Shown here piece by piece: positions 11,817-23,371 of a stretch of 64,000 nt of DNA; positions within the stretch are counted from its first letter, which is position 1, and every line of letters starts with the position of its first letter. The position numbers and the translations under genes were made by a program. The notes under the pieces are model-generated. The model worked only from the letters and a program-made list of their open reading frames with translations. It made no database searches and was not told where the DNA came from. The stretch is from Quillaja saponaria (lineage: Eukaryota; Streptophyta; Magnoliopsida; Fabales; Quillajaceae): the NCBI GenBank assembly GCA_029379385.1, contig CM055607.1, forward strand, positions 19,956,615 to 20,020,614, written 5' to 3'.

Positions 11817-12560
11817 TGAGCACCACTTTAAGTAAGGTCAATAAGCCATTCTCTAAAATTTCTGGTTGAAGCTTTTCCTTGGAAAACTCAAGTCAAGAAA
11901 GTTTGGTCCATTTACCATTGCCAAAGTGTTTCATACGGTGCTGTGTAGTTGATTGCCACTAATCTATATAGAACATTCAAAGTGACTGGACAACGGTTGA
12001 AGTGTTATTGGGGAGAAAAAATTGATGACAATCATACCTCCATCAGTCTTGGCAATGCCACTTGAGCAACATTAAGTCAAGCCGAGAACTTTAAACTAAG
12101 CGCTTCTTAAAAGGCAACCCAAGTTTCTAAAACCTTTTATTTATTTTTGTTTTTTTGATTTTTGTCTTTTACTCAGCCTTTTTCTCATCTCTGTAAGTCA
12201 AATAAAACAATCAACAACCAGAGAGCATCATGCCACGACCCTTCGCCTAATAACGCCTCAGTGGCCAAATTCCTAAAACCCAAGTATGTACTTAAAGATT
12301 AACACGCCGCGGCATCACCACGCTCATGTCGGTCATCACTATTTAAAAAAAAATACATTTTCAAACAAAGAGCATGGTGCCACGGCGGTACCTCACTTGT
12401 GCCGCGACATCTATAAACCTAGAAAATACAATTTTCAACCCGAGAGCAATACTCCGCAGCGCCTTCTTACAAGCACTACGATGTACTTTTTCCTCATTTC
12501 CTCTAAGTTTCCTAAAAGGGATTCATTTTTCTCATTTTTCATTGTAGAACTTTCTTGCCA
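11817..12560 (+). mobile_element. Athila-like fragment: end of integrase and 3' untranslated region
   Basis: The segment 11870-12125 aligns with 19785-20040 of the nearby Athila element: both carry tggaaaactcaagtcaaga-like sequence, then attgatgacaatcatacctc, and end in ggcaacccaagtttctaaa. It starts after the integrase core and runs into the spacer before the env-like ORF. Coding ability is lost. It abuts the Sirevirus gag at about 11805-11820. Confidence 0.7.
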
Positions 12561-12586
12561 ATATGCAAACCGAGGCATTATCTCTA

Positions 12587-13211
12587 GACTTACGGCACAT
12601 TATTGTACCATTTCAAGAGACATCGCCTTACAAGACTTATAGCACATTTCAGTGCCATCTCATAAGATATCTCCCTGCGAGACTTTTGACACATCATTGT
12701 ACTACCTCTTCTAGATATGGATCCATCCTAAGAGACATCGTCTTTAGAATTATGGTACATTATTGTACCATTTTATGAGACATCGCCTTTTAAGATTTAA
12801 GGCATATCTCAATGCTATCTCATGAGACATCGCCATGTAAGACTTTTGGCACATCATTGTACCACCTTTTCTAGATATGGATCCATCCCAAGAGACATCG
12901 TCTCTAGACTTAAGGCACATTATTATACCATCTCATGAGACATCGCCTTTTTAAGACTTACGACACATTTCAGTGTCATCTTATTAGACATCGTCCTGCA
13001 AAACTTTCGACACATCATTGTACCACCTCTTCTAGATATGGATCTATCCCAAGAGACATCGTCTCTAGACTTATGGCACGTTATTGTACCATCTTATTAG
13101 ACATCACCTTTTAAGACTTATGACACATCTTAGTGCCATCTCATGAGACATTGCTCTGCAAGACTTTTGGCACATCATTGTACCATCTCTAGATAGGATC
13201 CATTTTAGAGT
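12587..13211. repeat. Tandem array, four ~160-bp units with internal subrepeats
   Basis: Units begin at gact/gaat words at 12587, 12747, 12907 and 13068, giving periods of 160, 160 and 161 bp; the fourth is incomplete. Each unit is built from three related parts of 47, 47 and about 66 bp, each holding a form of agactt...gacacat...tgtaccatct...gagacatcg. It is therefore a small higher-order repeat. It lies in transposon DNA between Athila sequence and a probable Tekay-type LTR and has no coding content. Confidence 0.9.
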
Positions 13212-13249
13212 TTGAGCAACATAATGTCAAGATAGACTACAAGTGCTAA

Positions 13250-14545
13250 AACCATGCAAATTCCACACCTTTCATTTTCTTTGGTTACATATAACTCATT
13301 TTCTCATAAAACATGCCATTTCATATGCATGAAGGATGTTAGAGTAGCTTGAAGAATATAAGAGTAACAAGGAAGTAACTTTCAAAGCAAGGATAAAATA
13401 AAACAAAGGAATGCATGAATACTTGCCTAATACCTTAAATGTTTGTTTTTCTTTCTTTATTTCCCTTTACGCCTTCTCTTCCCTTTTTCCTCCTCTTTTC
13501 TTCTACGGTTTTACCCTTTCTTTCCTCTTAGTTCACGATTTTTCCTTTTCTTTGATTTCTTACTATTTCTCTTACTTTCTTTATTTCCTCACTTTTTCTC
13601 TCACTTTCTCTCACTTTTGTGTATACTTTATCTTGCCTATGTAATTTCGGATACTCCCCCCTCTTCCTGTTTATAGTGCATGGCCAAGGTTTAGAATTTA
13701 GGAGAAAGATTCGTTTCTTATTTTACCCATTTAGTACTCTAAAATTACAACCTCCTACTTGTTATTCTCTAAATTAACATGTGCATTTTCTTCCTAACAC
13801 TTGTCTTTCTCCTATTTCCTAGTTTAGATCTTTAATTAATAGTAAGCCGCCTACTTACCTTAAATCCTTACACATGTCTTGTTAATCATTCCATGTACAT
13901 CTTGTTTCCTTAATTCTCTACACATGTCCTACTTAATTATTTCATGGACACCTTGTTTCCTTAATTCTCTATACATGTCCTACTTAATTATTTCATGGAC
14001 ACCTAGTGTTTTCCTTGCCTTCCACTTGTTTAACAATCTTTCTATGTTAATTATTATTTGTCACCTTATATCCTAACTTTCTACCACATGCCCCCTTAAT
14101 TATTACAACTTTTCCACCCTTTTCCTCCTTCTCACACATAGCCCCTTCATTTATACAAATTGCCACACTTAATCTTCTTCTTACACCTAATTCATCACAT
14201 TTTCTTTTCTAGCAAGAAACCTATATTTTATTATTTTCTCTTCTTCTTACAACACCACCATGTAGCATTTTTCCATCTTTGTTTCAATGCCTACACTTGT
14301 CCATGTTTTTCTAAGTATATACATGTATGTATACGTACATACGTACATGTATTTATGCATATTTTTATACATATATACTATTCTTATACTAGCACGTATC
14401 CTATACATATTTTATACATATTTTATATGTATATGTACTATTCCTATACATGGAATAATATATAATTAAATTTTAATCCTATTTAACTCATAAGATAATC
14501 ATTTATCCTACAATTAATTTAGGTATTAATTTTGGGGGTGTTACA
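13250..14545 (-). repeat. Probable chromovirus (Tekay/Del-type) LTR, reverse orientation
   Basis: Read on the minus strand from 14545, the sequence begins TGTAACACCCCCAAAATTA, a common start of Tekay-type LTRs. A TATA-like ctataaacaggaag lies about 870 bp downstream at about 13677-13664, in front of a purine-rich tract (a pyrimidine tract on the plus strand, 13440-13620). The far end is not defined; the tandem array at 12.6-13.2 kb may belong to it. No internal coding region or primer site was found, so it is a solo LTR or remnant. Its right edge cuts into an Athila LTR. Confidence 0.5.
13872..14010. repeat. Short tandem repeat, about 2.7 copies of 51 bp
   Basis: Units starting acatgtc at 13872, 13922 and 13973 share cttaattatttcatggaca and ccttgtttccttaattctct. 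They sit inside the probable reverse LTR and produce repetitive reading frames that are not genes. Confidence 0.85.
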
Positions 14546-15204
14546 ACGGCACCAGTAAAAATTAAAAATTGAACAATTAGGTAGAGAGCTTTGTGTTGCA
14601 AAGCCTAAGCACTACACACTGTGGCATCTCCTATTTAAGCTGCCCATAAATTAAACAAAGACCAATGTGCCATAGCGCTAGTGGAATGAAGCCGTGTCGC
14701 CAAAGTGAAAGATGACTTTGTTAATAATCCGAGAGGATGGCACCGTAAAGCCAAACAACATGAGGACACAGTATGATGTGTTGTAATCTGAGTAGGAATA
14801 TATAGAAGTTTCATCACCACATTGCCATATAAGGCCACGCCACGGCGCCATTACATGCTTTAGAGGAATCCTAGTTTAATTGAGCTAGAATCAAAAGGTC
14901 TATAAAATACGGTCAAGGTTGAAGTTTGAGGATATACCAAAGCTAGTTATAGAGAGTACCTAAGGAGCTAAAGAAGACCTAGAGGAATATAGGGTTTGGC
15001 TTTTAATGAGTTTGTCTTAAGATAATTCTCATAGGAATATAGGAAACTAGACTACGGGAAATATATAATTGCTAGACACAGGAATATATTAGTAATTGAT
15101 TAAGAAATCTAGGTTAATAATTAAACTATTGCATAAATTGAATTAATTTAAAGTTAACTAGGTGTAGTGTGAGGGATATTGTGAACTTAGGTGTTAGTTA
15201 TATG
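14546..15204 (+). repeat. Athila-type LTR fragment (LTR A)
   Basis: It is similar to 15530-15915 (LTR B) over its first part: both carry tggaatgaagccgtg, then aaagatgact and aggaatcctagtttaattga. It is similar to 24530-24720 (LTR C) over its last part (aattctcataggaata, then aggtgtagtgtgaggga). It lacks the LTR start, an internal stretch of about 400 bp present in LTR C, and the very end. It probably is the 3' LTR of the fragment that begins at 11.8 kb. Confidence 0.75.
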
Positions 15205-15920
15205 TGATAAATCTGTAAAATAGAGTTATTTAACTACACTTTTAACTCCTATATTTTGCTAAATCCTAAGGTTTAGAGTTAGAATGTTAGTCAAATTAAG
15301 TGTTTTAATTATTTTAGGTTGTTTAGGAGATTTCAAGATTTTGAAAATGATTAGGAATGGTTTTATGCTTTGTTGTTTAATCTATTTTAGGTGTCTTTAC
15401 AGTGTCTGAATTTTACACAAAAAAGGAGAAGTATTGAAGACAACACGAAAGAATATAGTGTTGTGGCACTATAAGGGAAAATTGATAGATCAGGCAAAGA
15501 GACCTACATCGTAGTGTGGCAAAGCTTAAGCCGCGACGCTGGTAAAAATAAAAAATTACACAATGAGGTAGAGAGTTCTGGGCCTCGGCACCCAAGCACT
15601 ACATGCCGCAGTATCCCCTATTCAAGCTCCCTAGAAATTAGACAGAGACCAATGCGTCGCAATGCCAGTGGAATGAAGCCGTGATACTAAAGTGAAAGAT
15701 GACTTCGTTAATAATCCTAGAGGATGGCGCTGTAGTGCTAATCAACATGAAGCTGCAGCATGATGTGTTATAATCCGAGTAGGACTATGTAGAAGCTTTA
15801 ACACCGCAATGCCGTATAAGGCCACATCACGGTGCCATTACGTGCTTTAGAGGAATCCTAGTTTAATTGAACTAGGATCAAAAGGTCTATAAACTTAGGT
15901 GAAGGCTGAAGTTTGAGGAT
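15205..15920 (+). repeat. 5' LTR of the 15-25 kb Athila element (LTR B, 3'-truncated)
   Basis: It begins TGATAAATCTGTAAAATAGA, matching LTR C at 23372 (TGATAACTCTACAAAATAGA), and follows it for about 700 bp. It then stops abruptly at gaggat and joins gag coding sequence. The last ~800 bp of the LTR, including its end, are missing. Confidence 0.8.
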
Positions 15921-16715
15921 GCAGTCCTCCTCAGACTTTTTTCTTTCTCACTCCGAGACAAGAAAAAAGTTAGTTGTATTCATTACCTCAACATTCCATC
16001 ACCACTTGGTCATACATGGCACAAAAGTTTATGGCCAAATTTTTTCCTCCTACCAAAACCACTAAACTAAGGAATGAAATCACATCATTCCTTCAACATG
16101 ATTAAGAATCTCTTTATGAGGCATGAAAGAGATATAAAGACTTGATGAGAAGTTTCCCACATTATGACATTCTTAAGTGGTTGCAAGTGCATACTTTTTA
16201 TAACAAACGATAAACTAAACTAGAACAACAATTGATGCTATTGCTAGGGGTACTTTGATGGGTCAGTCTACGAATGATGCATATGATCTTTTGGAGGAGA
16301 TGGTCTAAAACTCTTATCAATGGCCATCTGAAAGGTTAGCATCTCATAGAGTAGCTAGAATTTCATGAACTTGATGCCGTTACTACCTTAACGAAACAAG
16401 TGGCGGGGTTGACAAAGAGGTTTGATAATTTTGGGGTGCAACAATATTCTAAGGCCGCTGTTATGGTGTGTGAAGCTTGTGACGAAGGTCATACCATGGA
16501 CTAATGCCCAAATATTGAAGCGGATCAATATGTCAAGAATTTCAACCTTCAAAAAAACCCTTATTCTAACATATATAATCTGGGGTGCAGAAACCACCCA
16601 AACTTTGGTTAGAATAATCAAGGTGCACAAGCTGCAATGCCTAATCCAACGTCCTAGAGGAATTGTAGAAGTATGTTCCATTAAGTTAGACACATTGAAA
16701 TCTTCCTGCTAATTT
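15921..16715 (+). pseudogene. Athila gag remnant
   Basis: Broken reading frames encode pieces matching the minus-strand gag at 27.8-28.5 kb: FFLSHSE-like start, QKFMAKFFPPTKT, SFLQHD, an LLEEM-like piece, then HELDAVTTLTKQVAGLTKRF and a CEACDEGH zinc-knuckle-like motif near 16475. Gag is the nucleocapsid precursor. At least five stops or frame changes occur in 800 bp. Confidence 0.75.
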
Positions 16716-17167
16716 CCATATGTTCTAGATATCAAGAAGATAAAGAGGGTTAACCTATTATATTTAGAAAGGAACTGTTTCTATTCTGGTGGGAGGACAC
16801 TAATTGAATGTCTGAGCTCACTATGAGGGTACACTACAAATAGATTAAATTTAATAGCTTTCATCCAGAAATTTCCTTCCTTCCTTCAGAATCAGAAGAA
16901 TGCTTTGCAATTGAACATGGTGAGTTACCCCTTGTTCAAGAAGTGTTTTTTGTGAAGAATATCTAAGTGACTTATTGAGCTGAAGCTTCACAAATTTACA
17001 CCTAATAGATATAGATGATGATTATAGGTAGTGTATGAATTATTATGCATCCCGACATATGTTAAAAAACCAATCCAAGATGTTAAAAATCTAGATTTGC
17101 CACCGCCAAATCATTCGGGATCAAGGCCATCAATTGAAGAGGCCTCTAACCTTGGAGCATAAAACCT
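16716..17167 (+). pseudogene. Athila protease/linker region remnant
   Basis: This lies between gag and the reverse transcriptase. Short recognisable pieces such as FHPEISFLPSESEECFAIEH and LPPPNHSGSRPSIEEA near 17098-17143 resemble the region before RT in the minus-strand element (DLPPSTPSRF at 26.75 kb). No active-site DTG or DSG was found. Confidence 0.45.
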
Positions 17168-18660
17168 TTGCCAAATCATTTAAGATATGCTTTTCTTGGT
17201 CCTTCATCTACTTTGCCTATTATTATTTCTGCTTCTCTTACTAACATGCAAGAAGATAAACTTCTTCGCTTATTGAGAGAACATAAAAGAGCATTGGGAT
17301 GGACAATTGCTAACATTAAAGGTATAAGCCCTTTCTTTTGCATGCACAAAATCCTCATGGAGAATAACCACAAACCTACAATAGAGCATCAAAGAAGGCT
17401 TAATCCTATATTGAAAGAGGTGGTGAAAAAGTGGTTAGATGCTTGGAATTATCTATCCAATTTTGGATAGTCATTGGGTAAGTCCTATCCAATGTATACC
17501 AAAGAAAGGAAGGACGACAGTTGTTACAAATGCAAACAATAAACTCATTGAACCATTACTGGTTAAAGGGTATGCATGGACTACTGAAAGCTTAACAAAG
17601 CTACAAGGAAGGACTACTTTCCCTTTCCATTCATTGATCAAATGCTAGACTAGCTGGCAAGTAAGGAATATTATTTCTTTCTTGATGGTTATTCGGGGTA
17701 TAATCAAATTGCTATTGCCCCGAAAGACCAAGAAAAAACTACATTTACTTGCCCCTATGGCACATTTCTTTAGAAGGATGCCTTTTGGTTAATGCAATGC
17801 CCCGACCACTTTTCAAAAGTGCATGATGGCCATCTTCACTGATATGGTGGAGCAAGGGCTTGAAGTTTTATGAATGACTTTTCTGCTAAAGGCAATTCAT
17901 ATGATGAATATCTCTATAACTTAACTCTTGTGCATAAAAAATGTGAAGAGACCAACTTGGTCTTGCATTGGGAGAAGTGCCACTCCATGGTATAAGAAGG
18001 TATAGTTCTAGGCCATAAGGTGCCTTACAAGGGACTTGAGGTTAATCTTGCTAACATAGAAACTATAGAAAATCTACCCCTTAGTTCGTTAAAAGGAGTA
18101 AGAAGCTTTCTAGGCCATGCCGGCTTCTATAAGAGATTCATAAAAGATGTTTCAAAAATATCCAAACAACTTTGTAATCTCCTAGAAAAAGACAACACAT
18201 TCATATTTGATGATGCATGTCTTGCTATATTTTTAGAGTTGAAGGAATAAATTGATTACAACACCAATAATTGTAACTCCAAATTGGAACCTACCCTTTG
18301 AATTGATGTGTGATACTAATGATTATGTAGTAGGAGCAGTTTTAGGGTAAAGAAGAGAAAAGATTTTTAACTCTATATACTATGCTAGCAAAACTTTAAA
18401 TGGTGCTTAGTTGAACTATACCACAACTGAAAAAGAACTTTTAGTGCTTTTGACAAATTTAAACCTTATCTAATTGGAACTTTTGTCATTGTTTTTATTG
18501 ACCACTCTGCTATTAAGTATTTGATTGACAACAAGGATGCAAAGCCTAGGTTGATAAGGTGGATCTTGTTATTACAGGAATTCGAATTGGAGAGTAACAT
18601 TGAAAGGACTCTGAAAATCAAGTAACTGATCACTTATCAAGGCTAGAAGGAGATGAGCAA
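17168..18660 (+). pseudogene. Athila reverse transcriptase and RNase H remnant
   Basis: Reverse transcriptase pieces in order: NHLRYAFLGPSSTLPIIISA, EDKLLRLLREHKRALGWTIA, IKGISPFFCMHKILMENNHK, a frame change near 17445, YPILDSHWVSPIQCIPKKG, CNAPTTFQKCMMAIFTDMVE, then a connection segment SLKGVRSFLGHAGFYKRFIK (18020-18250 is open). RNase H pieces follow at 18260-18660 ([42 protein letters not shown]). The catalytic YMDD box reads F-M-N-D and is preceded by a one-base loss at about 17868. Many stops; inactive. Confidence 0.85.
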
Positions 18661-18789
18661 GTGGCTAAGCCCAATATTATAACTGAAACCTTCCCGAATG
18701 AACAACTTTTCCATGTTGTTCATAAACCATTTCCCTGGTTTGTTGACTTTTTCCTCCTGATTTAACTTCTCAACAAAGAAATTTTTTTT

Positions 18790-19740
18790 ACATGATTATA
18801 ATATTTTTTGGTTTGGGATGACCCCTTCTTGTTTAAGCATTGTGTTGATAAGATTTTAAGGTGTGTTCCAAAGGAGGAGGTAGAGAGCATACTCTACCAC
18901 TGTCATGCTTCGAAGTATGGAAGTCACTTTGGAAAGAGCAAAGCTGCTACAAAAGTGCTTAAATCAATTTTTTATTGGCCTTCATTATTTAATGATGCTA
19001 ATGAATTTGTTTGCAAATGTGACAGGTGCCAAAGAATGGACAACATATTAAGGAAGAACGAGATGTCACTTAACAACCTACTTGAAGTGGAATTATTTGA
19101 TGTGTGGGGGGATGGACTTCATGGGTCTATTCATCTCCTAATACACCAATCAATACATACTTGTTGCTATGGATTATGTCTCTAAGTAGGTTGAAGCCAT
19201 TGCTATGCCAGCCAATGATTCTAAAGTCATGACCAAATTCTTGAAAAAGAACATCTTCACACGATGTGGTACACCCCAAGCAATTATCAGTAATGGAGGG
19301 TCTCACTTTTGCAACAAAAAGTGGGGGCTCTTCTTGTGAAATATGGGGTGACTTACAAGGTTGCACTAGCATATCATTCACAATCAAATGGACAAGCTGA
19401 GGTATCCAATCGGGAGATCAAGAGGATCTTAGAGAAGACTATATGTCTATCACTAAAATCTAGTCTAAGAGATTGGATGATGCATTATGGGCATATTGTA
19501 TAGCCTACAAGACCCTTCTAGGCATGTCTCCTTTTTGGCTGCTTTTTGGCAAGGCTTGCCACCTACCGGTTGAGTTTAAATAATGCCTATTAGGTAATAA
19601 AAAAACTGAACTTTGATTATCCAGCCACTGACAAAAAAAGACTCCTTCAATTGAACGAGATGGATGAGTTTAGGCTCAATGCTTTTGAGAATGCCAAACT
19701 CTATAAGGAGAAGACCAAGAGGCTGCATGATCAAAGGGTT
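18790..19740 (+). pseudogene. Athila integrase remnant
   Basis: 18808-19185 is open and holds the HHCC zinc-binding region: a His-rich YHCHASKYGSHFG stretch followed by FVCKCDRCQRMD (CX2C). Part of the catalytic core follows in changing frames, with [20 protein letters not shown] near the third acidic position and the C-terminal piece [22 protein letters not shown]. Integrase inserts element cDNA; this copy is broken by several stops. Confidence 0.8.
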
Positions 19741-20900
19741 CTTGAGCCTAGTCAATGAGTCTTTCTTTACAATTCTCGGTTAAAGTTTTTCTCGAGAAAG
19801 CTAAAGTCAAGATGGTCTGGTCCATTCACTATCACCAAAGTATTTCCATACAATGCTGTGGAATTGATAACCATTAATCTGCATAGAACATTTAAAGTGA
19901 ACGGCTAACTACTAAAACGCTATTAGAGAGGAAAGATTGATAATGATCATACCTCTATCATATTAGGCAAAACCACTTAAGCAACACTAGGTTAAGCCGA
20001 GGACTTAAAACCAAACTCTTCTTGGGAGGTAACCCAAGTTTCTAAACTTTCTTTTTATTTTACTTTTCTTTTTAGTTTACTATTTTTTACTCTGCACTCA
20101 GCCTTCATGACATATCTCTTAGTTAAACAAGGACTAAGAAACCACAGCAAGAGAAATTGGCGCCGCAGCTCCCTATTCTACTACGCTGCCATGGCACCCA
20201 AGAAAATAAGAGCCTAGGTATGTACTCAGAATGCAATGCATTGCGACTTCACAACATCCATACCACAACACTTAAATTTCAATGCTAAATGACCTTTTTA
20301 AATAGAGAGCTCCACGCTACGGCCTTTACTCCCTTGCACCACGACCTTCCTCAAACCCAAAAAAAAATAAAAAATTGAACAAATCACCTTGAGTTGCGGC
20401 CCCAACTACTTCAAGCCACAATGTCATATTTGTAAAAAAAATTGAGTTTTTCATAAAGAGTAATAAGCTGTTGTGCCATCTCACGAATGTCGCAGCATTA
20501 AAATGCGTGATTTCAAATCTTGAAGTTTTAGGACACTGCTTTGCGACACCTAACTCTCAATGGGTTTTTAGTTACGTAGGTGTTACGATTTTGTGTCTTG
20601 ATGCTGAGTTCTTGGGCATTGTTAAACAAAATTGATGCAATATGACTTTATATCATCCTATTATTACTCATATCCCTATAAATTTTGAATGTATCTTGAT
20701 AATCTTTTGATAGTGGAACTAAGTTTGGGGTTGGGATGATGAATAATGATGGGTAGTACATGGATGATGTAACATTCTTGAGAATATACTTGTGTAAATG
20801 TTGTGCAGGTCAGAGATCCATTGTTGATATTAGGCTGTGGTTGACATTGTTGCTAGGTGTTTTGGGGTTCAGGATTATATTGTTTTCGTTTTTCAGGATA
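19741..20900 (+). other. Athila spacer between integrase and env-like ORF
   Basis: The start matches 11870-12125. It has degenerate short words such as gccgcagct and tgccatggca, and no coding content. Pyrimidine-rich AG sites (tgtgcag at 20808, tttttcag at 20896) precede the env-like start. In some Athila-group elements the env-like mRNA is spliced, so they could be acceptor sites; this is inference. Confidence 0.45.
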
Positions 20901-21977
20901 ATGGGACCAAAAACTAATGCTAACAAGCATGCTCGAGCTTCTGGACCTAGCTTTGATAACAGTCAATTTATTTTTGCTGCTACAAAGAAAAGGTTCCATG
21001 AATGGCTAGTGAACAAGACAATTGTGGCTCAACGAGGTCTGCATCTCAACCCTGATTATTTCTGGAAAATAGCCAATCAAATTGATGCAAGAAATTGGGT
21101 TAAACTATGTGCACTGCCCTCAGCTAGAATTATTACATTGGCTAGTGAATTCTATGCCAACCTTGTGGAGCACAATGATAGTAAAGTCATGGTTTGGGGG
21201 AATATGGTGCCTTTCATAAGCATGGTGATCAATGCTTATCATGGAATCCCTAACATTTTGCAGACTGATAAGTATGTGGCCTGTGCGACTAGAATAGTGG
21301 ACTATGACGAGGTGATCAATGCCTTGTGCTATCCAGGCTCCACTTAGAAACTCACTAATGGAGAACCAATGCATTTCTAGGTCAGTCAGTTGATGGCCAC
21401 TGTTAGGGTTTAGTATTACTTCGTGCTCGCTAATGTGCTTTCTATTGGTTATGCAAGTGATGTTACTATAAAGCGAGCAATCCTGGTTTATGCCATAGTA
21501 CGAGGTGTGTCCATTAATATTGGTCAATTTATACACAATGCTATGTGGCAGGATGCATATAGTGGATACTTGAGCATATGGTTCCCTTCCCTTATCACTG
21601 AGCTATGCTGACAGATTGGTGTGATTTGGGAGGATATTGAACTATTGGCAATGCAAAAAGGGCCAATTGATAATAAGCTAATGAACAAGTTCTTAAGTCG
21701 AAACTTTAAAGCCAGAGAAGGTGACCTAACAACTCCAGGTTAACCAATGCCAATTGGTACGCATAAATTAACATTGAGCCAATGACTCTCATGATTGAAG
21801 GTGTAGTGTGCAGAGCATTGACAACATAATCATAATGTCAATCCTCAGAACAATGAGTTGCTGAGGATCATGCTGCAGCAAGAAGGATGGGATCCTTCGA
21901 TATTCCTTCCTTATCCCAAGCCTCCAGCCCTATTCCCTCATCTCGAGGAGGACATTGACATAGATTTCAATGAATGA
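20901..21977 (+). pseudogene. Athila env-like ORF (plant transposon protein), interrupted by stops
   Basis: From ATG at 20901 (MGPKTNANKHARASGPSFDN) the frame is open to a TAG at 21345. It then continues in the same frame to about 21977 with several further stops but no clear frameshift over the first 700 bp. Landmarks are RFHEWLVNKTIVAQRGLHLN, EFYANLVEHNDSKVMVWGN and GVSINIGQFIHNAMW. It matches the putative plant transposon protein region between integrase and the 3' LTR in Athila elements. Its function is unknown; the env name comes from its position. The track frame could start at 20760, but the downstream ATG fits the conserved start better. Confidence 0.75.
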
Positions 21978-23371
21978 GGAAAGTTTCTTTACCTTTTATT
22001 ATCTTTTTGTTTTTCTTATTTTTGTTTGTTTCTTAAACATTAGGACACTATTTAGTTTAGGTTTTCGGAGGGGGGGGGGGAGGGTAACTTTTAGTTTTGT
22101 ATTTCTCTATTCACATGTATAACTTGTTATCCCCCATGTCGGGTTACTTTGTGTAGACACGATATCTAGATTGTAATGTGTTTTCCTTTCCCATATTGCG
22201 TTAAGTAAACTGCAAGTTTGATTTGTTAATGATGTTCTAGCATTTCTCTATTCCCATGATAGTATCTTATTTATACATTGATTTTGATTTTTGATACCAT
22301 GCAAATTTATTTATACATTGTTGTTTTTAAAGATCTTCTCCTTATAAACATTAGACTCTTTTTGACCTCTTCAATTAGTAAGAATTCCTCTTGAGGCGAA
22401 ATCCTAGGCGAAGCTTAGTTGAGAACATGATTTAGGTCATCTTTGGATCGATAGAACCTTTGTATATCCACCATTGATTTCATATTTTCTCAGTTACCCA
22501 CTTTTGAGCTTAATGCCTATTCTTTGTAGTACATACATATTTTAACCAATTATTTGTTTGTAAGACTCATTTGCACCTTATTACTTTGAGCACATTAAAT
22601 ATGCAATAAATTGAGCTTTAAAGAGAGAATGAGCTTGAAACAAATATGTGAGAGTGAATGTAACACAAGGAAGAAAAGAAAGAAGAAAAAATAATATTTT
22701 TTCCCATGCTTGATAAAAGTTAAGTTTGGGGGAATTATGTGGAAATTCCTTGATGATTTATCTACAAACTAAAGGTCTGGTAGAAAAATAAAAAGAAAGA
22801 TCGAAGAGAAAAAGTGGAGGACATCTATGCCTACACAAGAAGAGATATATCGGGTGAAATAAATCATATGATAAAATTGTTGAAACTCGAGTAAGTGGGA
22901 CTTAGCACCTTATCAAAAAGAAGGTGAAATAAAAGGGTGAGCTTGTACAAAGAAACTATGCTTAAGGTAATTTAGCCTAAAAATTCCATTGCATCACACT
23001 TTTGTCTTAGCCATACATTACAAGCTGAATAAAGGCCTATCAATTTTTGACTAAGTGCTAGCCTACATTAGTGGAGAGAGGAAGGAAAGGAGAAGTTTTA
23101 GGAGTTAAGATTTGTCTTTAAGTTATTTTGAAAATATCTTTGGAGCCATCTAATTTTAGTGACGATGCCTTATGCACATAGACATGAGATTTGTCCAAAC
23201 ATGATAAATTTGAGGATATACTTGTGTTTTGTCTTTAGTTAAGTTTTTGTTATAAAATTTGAGGATTTTTAAGGAAATAATTAGATTAACATTGATAGGC
23301 TAATTGTGAGTTTTGTTTGATTATTTTCTTTCTTTTTGCTCGAGACTAGCAAAATATTGGGTTTAGGGGTG
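21978..23371 (+). other. Athila 3' untranslated region with G tract and polypurine tract
   Basis: It contains a run of more than ten G at about 22070-22082, the phrase ttgaggcgaaatcctaggcg at 22391-22410 (shared with the pol-less element at 36667), and the segment gtttaggggtg at 23361-23371, directly in front of the 3' LTR and acting as its polypurine tract. No gene. Confidence 0.65.

Noticed and set aside
12587..13211. CRISPR-like array
   Set aside because: Repeats are directly adjacent 160-bp units with no unique spacers, in plant transposon DNA.
13411..13676. Phe/Leu/Ser-rich ORFs that look like membrane proteins
   Set aside because: They come from a pyrimidine-rich tract read in two frames; no conserved motif, and they lie in a probable LTR.
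13879..14469. Short ORFs with repeated residues (SYLIISWTP, MYVYVHTYMY)
   Set aside because: They are translations of the 51-bp tandem repeat and of a tacatgta-rich microsatellite.
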